64,000 bases of DNA. It comes from Aphelocoma coerulescens. Taxonomy: Eukaryota; Chordata; Aves; Passeriformes; Corvidae. Every line of letters begins with the position of its first letter. Position 1 is the stretch's first letter. The DNA lies in assembly GCF_041296385.1 (NCBI RefSeq), contig NW_027183960.1:620001-684000 (forward strand), in the 5' to 3' direction. A model generated the notes under the pieces. The model had not been told where the DNA came from and did no database searches. It saw only the letters and a list, made by a program, of their open reading frames with translations. Shown here one piece after another: positions 24,344 to 37,624 of this stretch. The position numbers and the translations under genes are program-made.

Positions 24344-26552
24344 TAGGGCACATGTCAGCAGGGAGACCCCGTGCCCAGGCCATGCCTCTACCCCAGGGTC
24401 CCCTCTCCCATGACCTCATGGCAGGGGGGAGGAACCCCAACACTTCCGTAGGCGCAGTCTCTCTCCTCCTCCTTGCAGCTGGCTCATGGGCCCACATTCA
24501 GGGCCCCCACCTCGGGAGAAAATTCTCCCAATGTGCTCTGATGTTGAAACAGTCAAGAAGAGAAGAACGGATAAAAACCCCCAAAGTCCCAGGAAAACAA
24601 AGTTCAACTCTCCATCTCCCTCCAGAGAAAAGGAGCTGAAAACTGGCTCAAAAGAAACAAGGTTGCTTCCTCTGCTCTTGCTGCAAGCAGGATGCAGAGG
24701 AGTGTGTATGTGTGTCCTTGAACAAATGGTCTGAGAAGGTTGTCCGGTTTTTTTTCCCTCTTCCCCCTCTCAGGCTCAGTTGAAAGGCACAGAAATGCAC
24801 AAAGTTCACTTCTGGGCATAGAGCAGCGATAGGGGATACACATGATAAAGTCACCCCAAGACACAGGGACAGAGAATTCAGTGGAAAGACTCCGAGAATT
24901 CTGCTCCCAGAGATAATTCCTGCTCACACTGACCCTTGTAGAAAGGGGACCTCGTTCCAGGCAGCCTGTACTGAGCATGTGGCTCCTGAGTGGGGTTTGT
25001 TGTTTAGGAAACCTGCTCAGGCTTTTCCATTCTTTCCTTCCAAACAGGAAAACTTCTCCTGGGGCTGTGTGCAGGCAGAGCCCTGAGGAGAGCAGGTGGC
25101 ACATGGTGCGCTGGGCTGGGACAGCCAGCTGCAGAGCTCAAGGGAAGAAGCCCAAAGTGTCACAATGGCTCCTTGCCTTCACATGCAACACCTGGGTCAC
25201 AATGGTCTCCTTGATTCCATGAGGCCCCACTGTGTCACAATGGCTCCTTGGTTCCATGCGGTTCCGCAGTGTCACCATGGTCTCTTTTGATCCGCACTGT
25301 CATCATGGACAATTGGTTCCATGAGGCCCCGCAGTGTCACAATGGTCCCTTGCTTCCATAGGTTTGATGTTGTAACAATGGACTCCTTGCTTCTATGAGC
25401 TAGCCTGCTTTTTGCAGAGGTGTCTTTGGTTCCAACAAGGCCCCGCTGTGTCTCAGTGCACCCTGGCTTCCATGTGGATCTGGAGTATCACAAAGGCTCC
25501 TTGGTTCCACCAGGTCCTGCTGTGTCACAATGGGTCCTGTGGTCCCCGAGGCCCTCCAAAGTCATCATGGAGGCTTGCTTCCATGAGGTTCCATTATGTG
25601 CCAGTGGTCATCTTGGTTCCAGGAGTTTCCTTAGTGTCACAATGCTCTCCATGCTTCCATGATTCCCCACAATGTCACAATGCTCTCCATGCTTCCATTA
25701 GGCCCTGCTTTGCCACAATGGTCCCCTTGTTTCCATGAGGCCCCGCTGTGTCACAATGGACGCATGGTTCCGTGATGTTGCGTGGTGTCACCGTGCTCTT
25801 CTTGAATCCGCAGTGGAACCATGGACCATTGGTTCCATGCGGCCTGGCCGTGTCACAATGGGCTCCGTGATTCCATGATTCCCCACGGTGTCACAATGGA
25901 GCCTTGTTTCTAGGAGGTTCTGTACTGTCACAATTGTCTCCTTGATGCCATCAGCCCCTGCAGTGTCACAATGGCTCCTTGGTTCCATGAGGAACACAAT
26001 AGCTTGGCATAAGCATTGAGCAACAGCTGCTGAACACACCTGGCAACATCTGCTTGCATCAAAAGAGGGCTTCAAGCTGACAATGGCACCAGCAGCTTCC
26101 ATCTGCAACAGACACCCAGGGAAAGGACAGGCTGTGCCGGTTTGGACAAATGTGGAGGAAAATATCCTCTGATAGAAGGCAGGTTACACCCAGCCCTCCC
26201 CCACCAGCTTCGGGAAAAAAGAATTTTCCTGGGAAGAAAGTGAAAGAGATAAAAACTATTTTTTTAACAAACACCCAGGAAAAGGATAACAATGCTAAAT
26301 ATTAAAACCTCTCACTGTGGAGAGAAACCTGGGATAATTTGAGAGTCCTTCCGTGTTTCGGTGGGGTCTCCTGAAACATCCATAGACAGCGAGGCCCGTG
26401 CAAAGAAACAGGGAGCGATTCTTGAGAGAAGTTTCAGAGCTCTTTCTTCTCCAGCCACATGGGCGGGGCACTGCCAAAGAACTGAGCAATCACGGCACAA
26501 CCAGGGCCCTCCTGGCACAGGGCAACACAAAATAACCAGTGCTGAACAGGAT
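24344..26552. repeat. Macrosatellite unit U12 (B lineage, 2,209 bp; trimer position 1)
   Basis: Minisatellite block at 25159-25994. It has the 7-bp deletion shared with U6 and U9. Around 25,230-25,310 it has GCGGTTCCG with CACTGTCATC, so it differs from both U6 and U9 in this patch. Confidence 0.95.
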
Positions 26553-28768
26553 TAGGGCACATGTCAGCAGGGAGCAGGGAGACCCCGTGCCCAGGCCATG
26601 CCTCTACCCCAGGGTCCCCCCTCCCATGACCTCATGGCACGGGGGAGGAACCCCAACACTTCCGTAGGCGCAGTCTCTCTCCTCCTCCTTGCAGCTGGCT
26701 CATGGGCCCACATTCAGGGCCCCCACCTCGGGAGAAAATTCTCCCAATGTGCTCTGATGTTGAAACAGTCAAGAAGAGAAGAACGGATAAAAACCCCCAA
26801 AGTCCCAGGAAAACAAAGTTCAACTCTCCATCTCCCTCCAGAGAAAAGGAGCTGAAAACTGGCTCAAAAGAAACAAGGTTGCTTCCTCTGCTCTTGCTGC
26901 AAGCAGGATGCAGAGGAGTGTGTATGTGTGTCCTTGAACAAATGGTCTGAGAAGGTTGTCCGGTTTTTTTTCCCTCTTCCCCCTCTCAGGCTCAGTTGAA
27001 AGGCACAGAAATGCACAAAGTTCACTTCTGGGCATAGAGCAGCGATAGGGGATACACATGATAAAGTCACCCCAAGACACAGGGACAGAGAATTCAGTGG
27101 AAAGACTCCGAGAATTCTGCTCCCAGAGATAATTCCTGCTCACACTGACCCTTGTAGAAAGGGGACCTCGTTCCAGGCAGCCTGTACTGAGCATGTGGCT
27201 CCTGAGTGGGGTTTGTTGTTTAGGAAACCTGCTCAGGCTTTTCCATTCTTTCCTTCCAAACAGGAAAACTTCTCCTGGGGCTGTGTGCAGGCAGAGCCCT
27301 GAGGAGAGCAGGTGGCACATGGTGCGCTGGGCTGGGACAGCCAGCTGCAGAGCTCAAGGGAAGAAGCCCAAAGTGTCACAATGGCTCCTTGCCTTCACAT
27401 GCAACACCTGGGTCACAATGGTCTCCTTGATTCCATGAGGCCCCACTGTGTCACAATGGCTCCTTGGTTCCATGCGGTTCCGCAGTGTCACCATGGTCTC
27501 TTTTGATCCGCACTGTCATCATGGACAATTGGTTCCATGAGGCCCCGCAGTGTCACAATGGTCCCTTGCTTCCATAGGTTTGATGTTGTAACAATGGACT
27601 CCTTGCTTCTATGAGCTAGCCTGCTTTTTGCAGAGGTGTCTTTGGTTCCAACAAGGCCCCGCTGTGTCTCAGTGCACCCTGGCTTCCATGTGGATCTGGA
27701 GTATCACAAAGGCTCCTTGGTTCCACCAGGTCCTGCTGTGTCACAATGGGTCCTGTGGTCCCCGAGGCCCTCCAAAGTCATCATGGAGGCTTGCTTCCAT
27801 GAGGTTCCATTATGTGCCAGTGGTCATCTTGGTTCCAGGAGTTTCCTTAGTGTCACAATGCTCTCCATGCTTCCATGATTCCCCACAATGTCACAATGCT
27901 CTCCATGCTTCCATTAGGCCCTGCTTTGCCACAATGGTCCCCTTGTTTCCATGAGGCCCCGCTGTGTCACAATGGACGCATGGTTCCGTGATGTTGCGTG
28001 GTGTCACCGTGCTCTTCTTGAATCCGCAGTGGAACCATGGACCATTGGTTCCATGCGGCCTGGCCGTGTCACAATGGGCTCCGTGATTCCATGATTCCCC
28101 ACGGTGTCACAATGGAGCCTTGTTTCTAGGAGGTTCTGTACTGTCACAATTGTCTCCTTGATGCCATCAGCCCCTGCAGTGTCACAATGGCTCCTTGGTT
28201 CCATGAGGAACACAATAGCTTGGCATAAGCATTGAGCAACAGCTGCTGAACACACCTGGCAACATCTGCTTGCATCAAAAGAGGGCTTCAAGCTGACAAT
28301 GGCACCAGCAGCTTCCATCTGCAACAGACACCCAGGGAAAGGACAGGCTGTGCCGGTTTGGACAAATGTGGAGGAAAATATCCTCTGATAGAAGGCAGGT
28401 TACACCCAGCCCTCCCCCACCAGCTTCGGGAAAAAAGAATTTTCCTGGGAAGAAAGTGAAAGAGATAAAAACTATTTTTTTAACAAACACCCAGGAAAAG
28501 GATAACAATGCTAAATATTAAAACCTCTCCCTGTGGAGAGAAACCTGGGATAATTTGAGAGTCCTTCCGTGTTTCGGTGGGGTCTCCTGAAACATCCATA
28601 GACAGCGAGGCCCGTGCAAAGAAACAGGGAGCGATTCTTGAGAGAAGTTTCAGAGCTCTTTCTTCTCCAGCCACATGGGCAGGGCACTGCCAAAGAACTG
28701 AGCAATCACGGCACAACCAGGGCCCTCCTGGCACAGGGCAACACAAAATAACCAGTGCTGAACAGGAT
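26553..28768. repeat. Macrosatellite unit U13 (B lineage, 2,216 bp; trimer position 2)
   Basis: Minisatellite block at 27375-28210. It shares the U7/U10 set of changes, including the lost GC box at 28677-28685. Confidence 0.95.
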
Positions 28769-30981
28769 TAGGGCACATGTCAGCAGGGAGCAGGGAGACC
28801 CCGTGCCCAGGCCATGCCTCTACCCCAGGGTCCCCCCTCCCATGACCTCATGGCACGGGGGAGGAACCCCAACACTTCCGTAGGCGCAGTCTCTCTCCTC
28901 CTCCTTGCAGCTGGCTCATGGGCCCACATTCAGGGCCCCCACCTCGGGAGAAAATTCTCCCAATGTGCTCTGATGTTGAAACAGTCAAGAAGAGAAGAAC
29001 GGATAAAAACCCCCAAAGTCCCAGGAAAACAAAGTTCAACTCTCCATCTCCCTCCAGAGAAAAGGAGCTGAAAACTGGCTCAAAAGAAACAAGGTTGCTT
29101 CCTCTGCTCTTGCTGCAAGCAGGATGCAGAGGAGTGTGTATGTGTGTCCTTGAACAAATGGTCTGAGAAGGTTGTCCGGTTTTTTTTCCCTCTTCCCCCT
29201 CTCAGGCTCAGTTGAAAGGCACAGAAATGCACAAAGTTCACTTCTGGGCATAGAGCAGCGATAGGGGATACACATGATAAAGTCACCCCAAGACACAGGG
29301 ACAGAGAATTCAGTGGAAAGACTCCGAGAATTCTGCTCCCAGAGAATTCTGCTCACCCTGACCCTTGTAGAAAGGGGACATCGTTCCCGGCAGCCTGTAC
29401 TGAGCATGTGGCTCCTGAGTGGGGTTTGTTGTTTGGGAAACCTGCTCCGGCTTTTCCATTCTTTCCTTCCAAACAGGAAAACTTCTCCTGGGGCTGTGTG
29501 CAGGCAGAGCCCTGAGGAGAGCAGGTGGCACATGGTGCGCTGGGCTGGGACAGCCAGCTGCAGAGCTCAAGGGAAGAAGCCCAAAGTGTCACAATGGCTC
29601 CTTGCCTTCACATGCAACACCTGGGTCACAATGGTCTCCTTGATTCCATGAGGCCCCACTGTGTCACAACGGCTCCTTGGTTCCATGCGGTTCCGCAGTG
29701 TCACCATGGTCTCTTTTGATCCGCATTGTGATCATGGACAATTGGTTCCATGAGGCCCCGCAGTGTCACAATGGTCCCTTGCTTCCATAGGTTTGATGTT
29801 GTAACAATGGACTCCTTGCTTCTATGAGCTAGCCTGCTTTTTGCAGAGGTGTCTTTGATTCCAACAAGGCCCCGCTGTGTCTCAGTGCACCCTGGCTTCC
29901 ATGTGGATCTGGAGTATCACAAAGGCTCCTTGGTTCCACCAGGTCCTGCTGTGTCACAATGGGTCCTGTGGTCCCCGAGGCCCTCCAAAGTCATCATGGA
30001 GGCTTGCTTCCATGAGGTTCCATTATGTGCCAGTGGTCATCTTGGTTCCAGGAGTTTCCTTAGTGTCACAATGCTCTCCATGCTTCCATGATTCCCCACA
30101 ATGTCACAATGCTCTCCATGCTTCCATTAGGCCCTGCTTTGCCACAATGGTCCCCTTGTTTCCATGAGGCCCCGCTGTGTCACAATGGACGCATGGTTCC
30201 GTGATGTTGCGTGGTGTCACCGTGCTCTTCTTGAATCCGCAGTGGAACCATGGACCATTGGTTCCATGCGGCCTGGCCGTGTCACAATGGGCTCCGTGAT
30301 TCCATGATTCCCCACGGTGTCACAATGGAGCCTTGTTTCTAGGAGGTTCTGTACTGTCACAATTGTCTCCTTGATGCCATCAGCCCCTGCAGTGTCACAA
30401 TGGCTCCTTGGTTCCATGAGGAACACAATAGCTTGGCATAAGCATTGAGCAACAGCTGCTGAACACACCTGGCAACATCTGCTTGCATCAAAAGAGGGCT
30501 TCAAGCTGACAATGGCACCAGCAGCTTCCATCTGCAACAGACACCCAGGGAAAGGACAGGCTGTGCCGGTTTGGACAAATGTGGAGGAAAATATCCTCTG
30601 ATAGAAGGCAGGTTACACCCAGCCCTCCCCCACCAGCTTCGGGAAAAAAGAATTTTCCTGGGAAGAAAGTGAAAGAGATAAAAACTATTTTTTTAACAAA
30701 CAGACAGGAAAAGGATAACAATGCTAAATATTAAAACCTCTCGCTGTGGAGAGAAACCTGGGATAATTTGAGAGTCCTTCCGTGTTTCGGTGGGGTCTCC
30801 TGAAACATCCATAGACAGCGAGGCCCGTGCAAAGAAACAGGGAGCGATTCTTGAGAGAAGTTTCAGAGCTCTTTCTTCTCCAGCCACATGGGCGGGGCAC
30901 TGCCAAAGAACTGAGCAATCACGGCACAACCAGGGCCCTCCTGGCACAGGGCAACACAAAATAACCAGTGCTGAACAGGAT
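28769..30981. repeat. Macrosatellite unit U14 (B-left chimera, 2,213 bp; trimer position 3)
   Basis: Minisatellite block at 29588-30423. It matches U8 and U11 except for a private GTCTTTGATTCC near 29,852 and CATTGTGATC. Near 30,700 it has AACAGACAGG, unlike U8 and U11 (AACACCCAGG), so trimer identity ends at about 30.69 kb. Confidence 0.95.
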
Positions 30982-33196
30982 TAGGGCACATGTCAGCAGG
31001 GAGCAGGGAGACCCCGTGCCCAGGCCATGCCTCTACCCCAGGGTCCCCTCTCCCATGACCTCATGGCACGGGGGAGGAACCCCAACACTTCCGTAGGCGC
31101 AGTCTCTCTCCTCCTCCTTGGAGCTGGCTCATGGGCCCACATTCAGGGCCCCCACCTCGGGAGAAAATTCTCCCAATGTGCTCTGATGTTGAAACAGTCA
31201 AGAAGAGAAGAACGGATAAAAACCCCCAAAGTCCCAGGAAAACAAAGTTCAACTCTCCATCTCCCTCCAGAGAAAAGGAGCTGAAAACTGGCTCAAAAGA
31301 AACAAGGTTGCTTCCTCTGCTCTTGCTGCAAGCAGGATGCAGAGGAGTGTGTATGTGTGTCCTTGAACAAATGGTCTGAGAAGGTTGTCCGGTTTTTTTC
31401 CCTCTTCCCCCTCTCAGGCTCAGTTGAAAGGCACAGAAATGCACAAAGTTCACTTCTGGGCATAGAGCAGCGATAGGGGATACACATGATAAAGTCACCC
31501 CAAGACACAGGGACAGAGAATTCAGTGGAAAGACTCCGAGAATTCTGCTCCCAGAGATAATTCCTGCTCACACTGACCCTTGTAGAAAGGGGACCTCGTT
31601 CCAGGCAGCCTGTACTGAGCATGTGGCTCCTGAGTGGGGTTTGTTGTTTAGGAAACCTGCTCAGGCTTTTCCATTCTTTCCTTCCAAACAGGAAAACTTC
31701 TCCTGGGGCTGTGTGCAGGCAGAGCCCTGAGGAGAGCAGGTGGCACATGGTGCGCTGGGCTGGGACAGCCAGCTGCAGAGCTCAAGGGAAGAAGCCCAAA
31801 GTGTCACAATGGCTCCTTGCCTTCACATGCAACACCTGGGTCACAATGGTCTCCTTGATTCCATGAGGCCCCACTGTGTCACAATGGCTCCTTGGTTCCA
31901 TGCGGTTCCGCAGTGTCACCATGGTCTCTTTTGATCCGCACTGTGATCATGGACAATTGGTTCCATGAGGCCCCGCAGTGTCACAATGGTCCCTTGGTTC
32001 CATAGGTTTGATGTTGTAACAATGGACTCCTTGCTTCTATGAGCTAGCCTGCTTTTTGCAGAGGTGTCTTTGGTTCCAACAAGGCCCCGCTGTGTCTCAG
32101 TGCACCCTGGCTTCCATGTGGATCTGGAGTATCACAAAGGCTCCTTGGTTCCACCAGGTCCTGCTGTGTCACAATGGGTCCTGTGGTCCCCGAGGCCCTC
32201 CAAAGTCATCATGGAGGCTTGCTTCCATGAGGTTCCATTATGTGCCAGTGGTCATCTTGGTTCCAGGAGTTTCCTTAGTGTCACAATGCTCTCCATGCTT
32301 CCATGATTCCCCACAATGTCACAATGCTCTCCATGCTTCCATTAGGCCCTGCTTTGCCACAATGGTCCCCTTGTTTCCATGAGGCCAGGCTGTGTCACAA
32401 TGGACGCATGGTTCCGTGATGTTGCGTGGTGTCACCGTGCTCTTCTTGAATCCGCAGTGGAACCATGGACCATTGGTTCCATGCGGCCTGGCCGTGTCAC
32501 AATGGGCTCCGTGATTCCATGATTCCCCACGGTGTCACAATGGAGCCTTGTTTCTAGGAGGTTCTGTACTGTCACAATTGTCTCCTTGATGCCATCAGCC
32601 CCTGCAGTGTCACAATGGCTCCTTGGTTCCATGAGGAACACAATAGCTTGGCATAAGCATTGAGCAACAGCTGCTGAACACACCTGGCAACATCTGCTTG
32701 CATCAAAAGAGGGCTTCAAGCTGACAATGGCACCAGCAGCTTCCATCTGCAACAGACACCCAGGGAAAGGACAGGCTGTGCCGGTTTGGACAAATGTGGA
32801 GGAAAATATCCTCTGATAGAAGGCAGGTTACACCCAGCCCTCCCCCACCAGCTTCGGGAAAAAAGAATTTTCCTGGGAAGAAAGTGAAAGAGATAAAAAC
32901 TATTTTTTTAACAAACACCCAGGAAAAGGATAACAATGCTAAATATTAAAACCTCTCACTGTGGAGAGAAACCTGGGATAATTTGAGAGTCCTTCCGTGT
33001 TTCGGTGGGGTCTCCTGAAACATCCATAGACAGCGAGGCCCGTGCAAAGAAATAGGGAGCCATTCTTGAGAGAAGTTTCAGAGCTCTTTCTTCTCCAGCC
33101 ACATGGGCGGGGCACTGCCAAAGAACTGAGCAATCACGGCACAACCAGGGCCCTCCTGGCACAAGGCAACACAAAATAAGCAGTGCTGAACAGGAT
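30982..33196. repeat. Macrosatellite unit U15 (B lineage, 2,215 bp)
   Basis: Minisatellite block at 31803-32638. It is B type without the 7-bp deletion. It has CCTTGGAGCTGG in place of CCTTGCAGCTGG, as in U17, U20 and U23. It has one T fewer in the tract near 31,393. GAGGCCAGGC near 32,385 replaces GAGGCCCCGC and I see it in no other unit. The right end changes to an A-like GGGAGCCATTC and CACAAGGC. Confidence 0.94.
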
Positions 33197-35409
33197 TAGG
33201 GCACATGTCAGCAGGGAGCAGGGAGACCCCCGTGCCCAGGCCATGCCTCTACCCCAGGGTCCCCTCTCCCATGACCTCATGGCAGGGGGGAGGAACCCCA
33301 AAACTTCCGTAGGTGCAGTCTCTCTCCTCCTCCTTGCAGCTGGCTCATGGGCCCACATTCAGGGCCCCCACCTCGGGAGAAAATTCTCCCAATGTGGTCT
33401 GATGTTGAAAGAGTCAAGAAGAGAAGAAGGGAAAAAAACCCCCAAAGTCCCAGGAAAACAAAGTTCAACTCTCCATCTCTCCCCAGAGAAAAGGAGCTGA
33501 AAACTGGCTAAAGAGAAACAAAGTTGCTTCCTCTGCTCTTGCTGCAAGCAGGATGCAGAGGAGTGTGTATGTGTGTCCTTGAACAAACGCTCTGAGAAGT
33601 TTGTCCGGTTTTTTTTCCTCTCCCCCCTCTCAGGCTCAGTTGAAAGGCACAGAAATGCACAAAGTTCACTTCTGGGCATAGAGCAGCGATAGGGGATACA
33701 CATGATAAAGTCACCCCAAGACACGGGGACAGAGAATTCAGTGGAAAGACTCCGAGAATTCTGCTCCCAGAGAATTCTGCTCACCCTGACCCTTGTAGAA
33801 AGGGGACATCGTTCCCGGCAGCCTGTACTGAGCATGTGGCTCCTGAGTGGGGTTTGTTGTTTGGGAAACCTGCTCCGGCTTTTCCATTCTTTCCTTCCAA
33901 ACAGGAAAACTTCTCCTGGGGCTGTGTGCAGGCAGAGCCCTGAGGAGAGCAGGTGGCACATGGTGCGCTGGGCTGGGACAGCCAGCTGCAGAGCTCAAGG
34001 GAAGAAGCCCAAAGTGTCACAATGGCTCCTTGCCTTCACATGCAACACCTGGGTCACAATGGTCTCCTTGATTCCATGAGGCCCCACTGTGTCACAATGG
34101 CTCCTTGGTTCCATCAGGTTCCGCAGTGTCACCATGGTCTTTTTTGATCCGCACTGTGATCATGGACAATTGGTTCCATGAGGCCCCGCAGTGTCACAAT
34201 GGTCCCTTGCTTCCATAGGTTTGATGTTGTAACAATGGACTCCTTGCTTCTATGAGCTAGCCTGCTTTTTGCAGAGGTGTCTTTGGTTCCAACAAGGCCC
34301 CGCTGTGTCTCAGTGCACCCTGGCTTCCATGTGGATCTGGAGTATCACAAAGGCTCCTTGGTTCCACCAGGTCCTGCTGTGTCACAATGGGTCCTGTGGT
34401 CCCCGAGGCCCTCCAAAGTCATCATGGAGGCTTGCTTCCATGAGGTTCCATTATGTGCCAGTGGTCATCTTGGTTCCAGGAGTTTCCTTAGTGTCACAAT
34501 GCTCTCCATGCTTCCATGATTCCCCACAATGTCACAATGCTCTCCATGCTTCCATTAGGCCCTGCTTTGCCACAATGGTCCCCTTGTTTCCATGAGGCCC
34601 CGCTGTGTCACAATGGACGCATGGTTCCGTGATGTTGCGTGGTGTCACCGTGCTCTTCTTGAATCCGCAGTGGAACCATGGACCATTGGTTCCATGCGGC
34701 CTGGCCGTGTCACAATGGGCTCCGTGATTCCATGATTCCCCACGGTGTCACAATGGAGCCTTGTTTCTAGGAGGTTCTGTACTGTCACAATTGTCTCCTT
34801 GATGCCATCAGCCCCTGCAGTGTCACAATGGCTCCTTGGTTCCATGAGGAACACAATAGCTTGGCATAAGCATTGAGCAACAGCTGCTGAACACACCTGG
34901 CAACATCTGCTTGCATCAAAAGAGGGCTTCAAGCTGACAATGGCACCAGCAGCTTCCATCTGCAACAGACACCCAGGGAAAGGACAGGCTGTGCCGGTTT
35001 GGACAAATGTGGAGGAAAATATCCTCTGATAGAAGGCAGGTTACACCCAGCCCTCCCCCACCAGCTTCGGGAAAAAAGAATTTTCCTGGGAAGAAAGTGA
35101 AAGAGATAAAAACTATTTTTTTAACAAACAGACAGGAAAAGGATAACAATGCTAAATATTAAAACCTCTCGCTGTGGAGAGAAAGCTGGGATAATTTGAG
35201 AGTCCTTCCGTGTTTCGGTGGGGTCTCCTGAAACATCCATAGACAGCGAGGCCCGTGCAAAGAAACAGGGAGCGATTCTTGAGAGAAGTTTCAGAGCTCT
35301 TTCTTCTCCAGCCACATGGGCGGGGCACTGCCAAAGAACTGAGCAATCACGGCACAACCAGGGCCCTCCTGGCACAGGGCAACACAAAATAACCAGTGCT
35401 GAACAGGAT
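33197..35409. repeat. Macrosatellite unit U16 (A lineage, 2,213 bp)
   Basis: Minisatellite block at 34016-34851. It has CCCCAAAACTTCC and GGCTAAAGAGAAAC, both shared only with U19. Its TCAGGTTCCG patch is shared with U6 and U19. Confidence 0.95.
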
Positions 35410-37624
35410 TAGGGCACATGTCAGCAGGGAGCAGGGAGACCCCGTGCCCAGGCCATGCCTCTACCCCAGGGTCCCCTCTCCCATGACCTCATGGCAGGGG
35501 GGAGGAACCCCAACACTTCCGTAGGCGCAGTCTCTCTCCTCCTCCTTGGAGCTGGCTCATGGGCCCACATTCAGGGCCCCCACCTCGGGAGAAAATTCTC
35601 CCAATGTGCTCTGATGTTGAAACAGTCAAGAAGAGAAGAACGGATAAAAACCCCCAAAGTCCCAGGAAAACAAAGTTCAACTCTCCATCTCCCTCCAGAG
35701 AAAAGGAGCTGAAAACTGGCTCAAAAGAAACAAGGTTGCTTCCTCTGCTCTTGCTGCAAGCAGGATGCAGAGGAGTGTGTATGTGTGTCCTTGAACAAAT
35801 GGTCTGAGAAGGTTGTCCGGTTTTTTTTCCCTCTTCCCCCTCTCAGGCTCAGTTGAAAGGCACAGAAATGCACAAAGTTCACTTCTGGGCATAGAGCAGC
35901 GATAGGGGATACACATGATAAAGTCACCCCAAGACACAGGGACAGAGAATTCAGTGGAAAGACTCCGAGAATTCTGCTCCCAGAGATAATTCCTGCTCAC
36001 ACTGACCCTTGTAGAAAGGGGACCTCGTTCCAGGCAGCCTGTACTGAGCATGTGGCTCCTGAGTGGGGTTTGTTGTTTAGGAAACCTGCTCAGGCTTTTC
36101 CATTCTTTCCTTCCAAACAGGAAAACTTCTCCTGGGGCTGTGTGCAGGCAGAGCCCTGAGGAGAGCAGGTGGCACATGGTGCGCTGGGCTGGGACAGCCA
36201 GCTGCAGAGCTCAAGGGAAGAAGCCCAAAGTGTCACAATGGCTCCTTGCCTTCACATGCAACACCTGGGTCACAATGGTCTCCTTGATTCCATGAGGCCC
36301 CACTGTGTCACAATGGCTCCTTGGTTCCATCAGGTTCCGCAGTGTCACCATGGTCTCCTTTGATCCGCATTGTCATCATGGACAATTGGTTCCATGAGGC
36401 CCCGCAGTGTCACAATGGTCCCTTGGTTCCATAGGTTTGATGTTGTAACAATGGACTCCTTGCTTCTATGAGCTAGCCTGCTTTTTGCAGAGGTGTCTTT
36501 GGTTCCAACAAGGCCCCGCTGTGTCTCAGTGCACCCTGGCTTCCATGTGGATCTGGAGTATCACAAAGGCTCCTTGGTTCCACCAGGTCCTGCTGTGTCA
36601 CAATGGGTCCTGTGGTCCCTGAGGCCCTCCAAAGTCATCATGGAGGCTTGCTTCCATGAGGTTCCATTATGTGCCAGTGGTCATCTTGGTTCCAGGAGTT
36701 TCCTTAGTGTCACAATGCTCTCCATGCTTCCATGATTCCCCACAATGTCACAATGCTCTCCATGCTTCCATTAGGCCCTGCTTTGCCACAATGGTCCCCT
36801 TGTTTCCATGAGGCCCCGCTGTGTCACAATGGACCTATGGTTCCATGATGTTGCGTGGTGTCACCGTGCTCTTCTTGAATCCGCCGTGTAACCATGGACC
36901 ATTGGTTCCATGCGGCCTGGCCGTGTCACAATGGGCTCCGTGATTCCATGATTCCCCACGGTGTCACAATGGAGCCTTGTTTCTAGGAGGTTCTGTACTG
37001 TCACAATTGTCTCCTTGATGCCATCAGCCCCTGCAGTGTCACAATGGCTCCTTGGTTCCATGAGGAACACAATAGCTTGGCATAAGCATTGAGCAACAGC
37101 TGCTGAACACACCTGGCAACATCTGCTTGCATCAAAAGAGGGCTTCAAGCTGACAATGGCACCAGCAGCTTCCATCTGCAACAGACACCCAGGAAAGGAC
37201 AGGCTGTGCCGGTTTGGACAAATGTGGAGGAAAATATCCTCTGATAGAAGGCAGGTTACACCCAGCCCTCCCCCACCAGCTTCGGGAAAAAAGAATTTTC
37301 CTGGGAAGAAAGTGAAAGAGATAAAAACTATTTTTTTAACAAACACCCAGGAAAAGGATAACAATGCTAAATATTAAAAGCTCTCGCTGTGCAGAGAAAG
37401 CTGGGATAATTTGAGAGTCCTTCCGTGTTTCGGTGGGGTCTCCTGAAACATCCATAGACAGCGAGGCCCGTGCAAAGAAATAGGGAGCCATTCTTGAGAG
37501 AAGTTTCAGAGCTCTTTCTTCTCCAGCCACATGGGCGGGGCACTGCCAAAGAACTGAGCAATCACGGCACAACCAGGGCCCTCCTGGCACAGGGCAACAC
37601 AAAATAACCAGTGCTGAACAGGAT
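35410..37624. repeat. Macrosatellite unit U17 (B lineage, 2,215 bp)
   Basis: Minisatellite block at 36232-37067. It is a B unit with CCTTGGAGCTGG and GTCTCCTTTGATCC, nearly matching U20 and U23. The right end, from about 36.83 kb, is A type with CCGCCGTGTAACC. Confidence 0.95.

Larger units (their letters stand above)
24344..30981. repeat. Higher-order trimer copy 3 (U12-U14, 6,638 bp)
   Basis: It has the same ordered lengths and markers as copies 1 and 2, up to about 30.69 kb. There the right end of U14 switches to the AACAGACAGG form found at the right end of U16. Confidence 0.9.
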
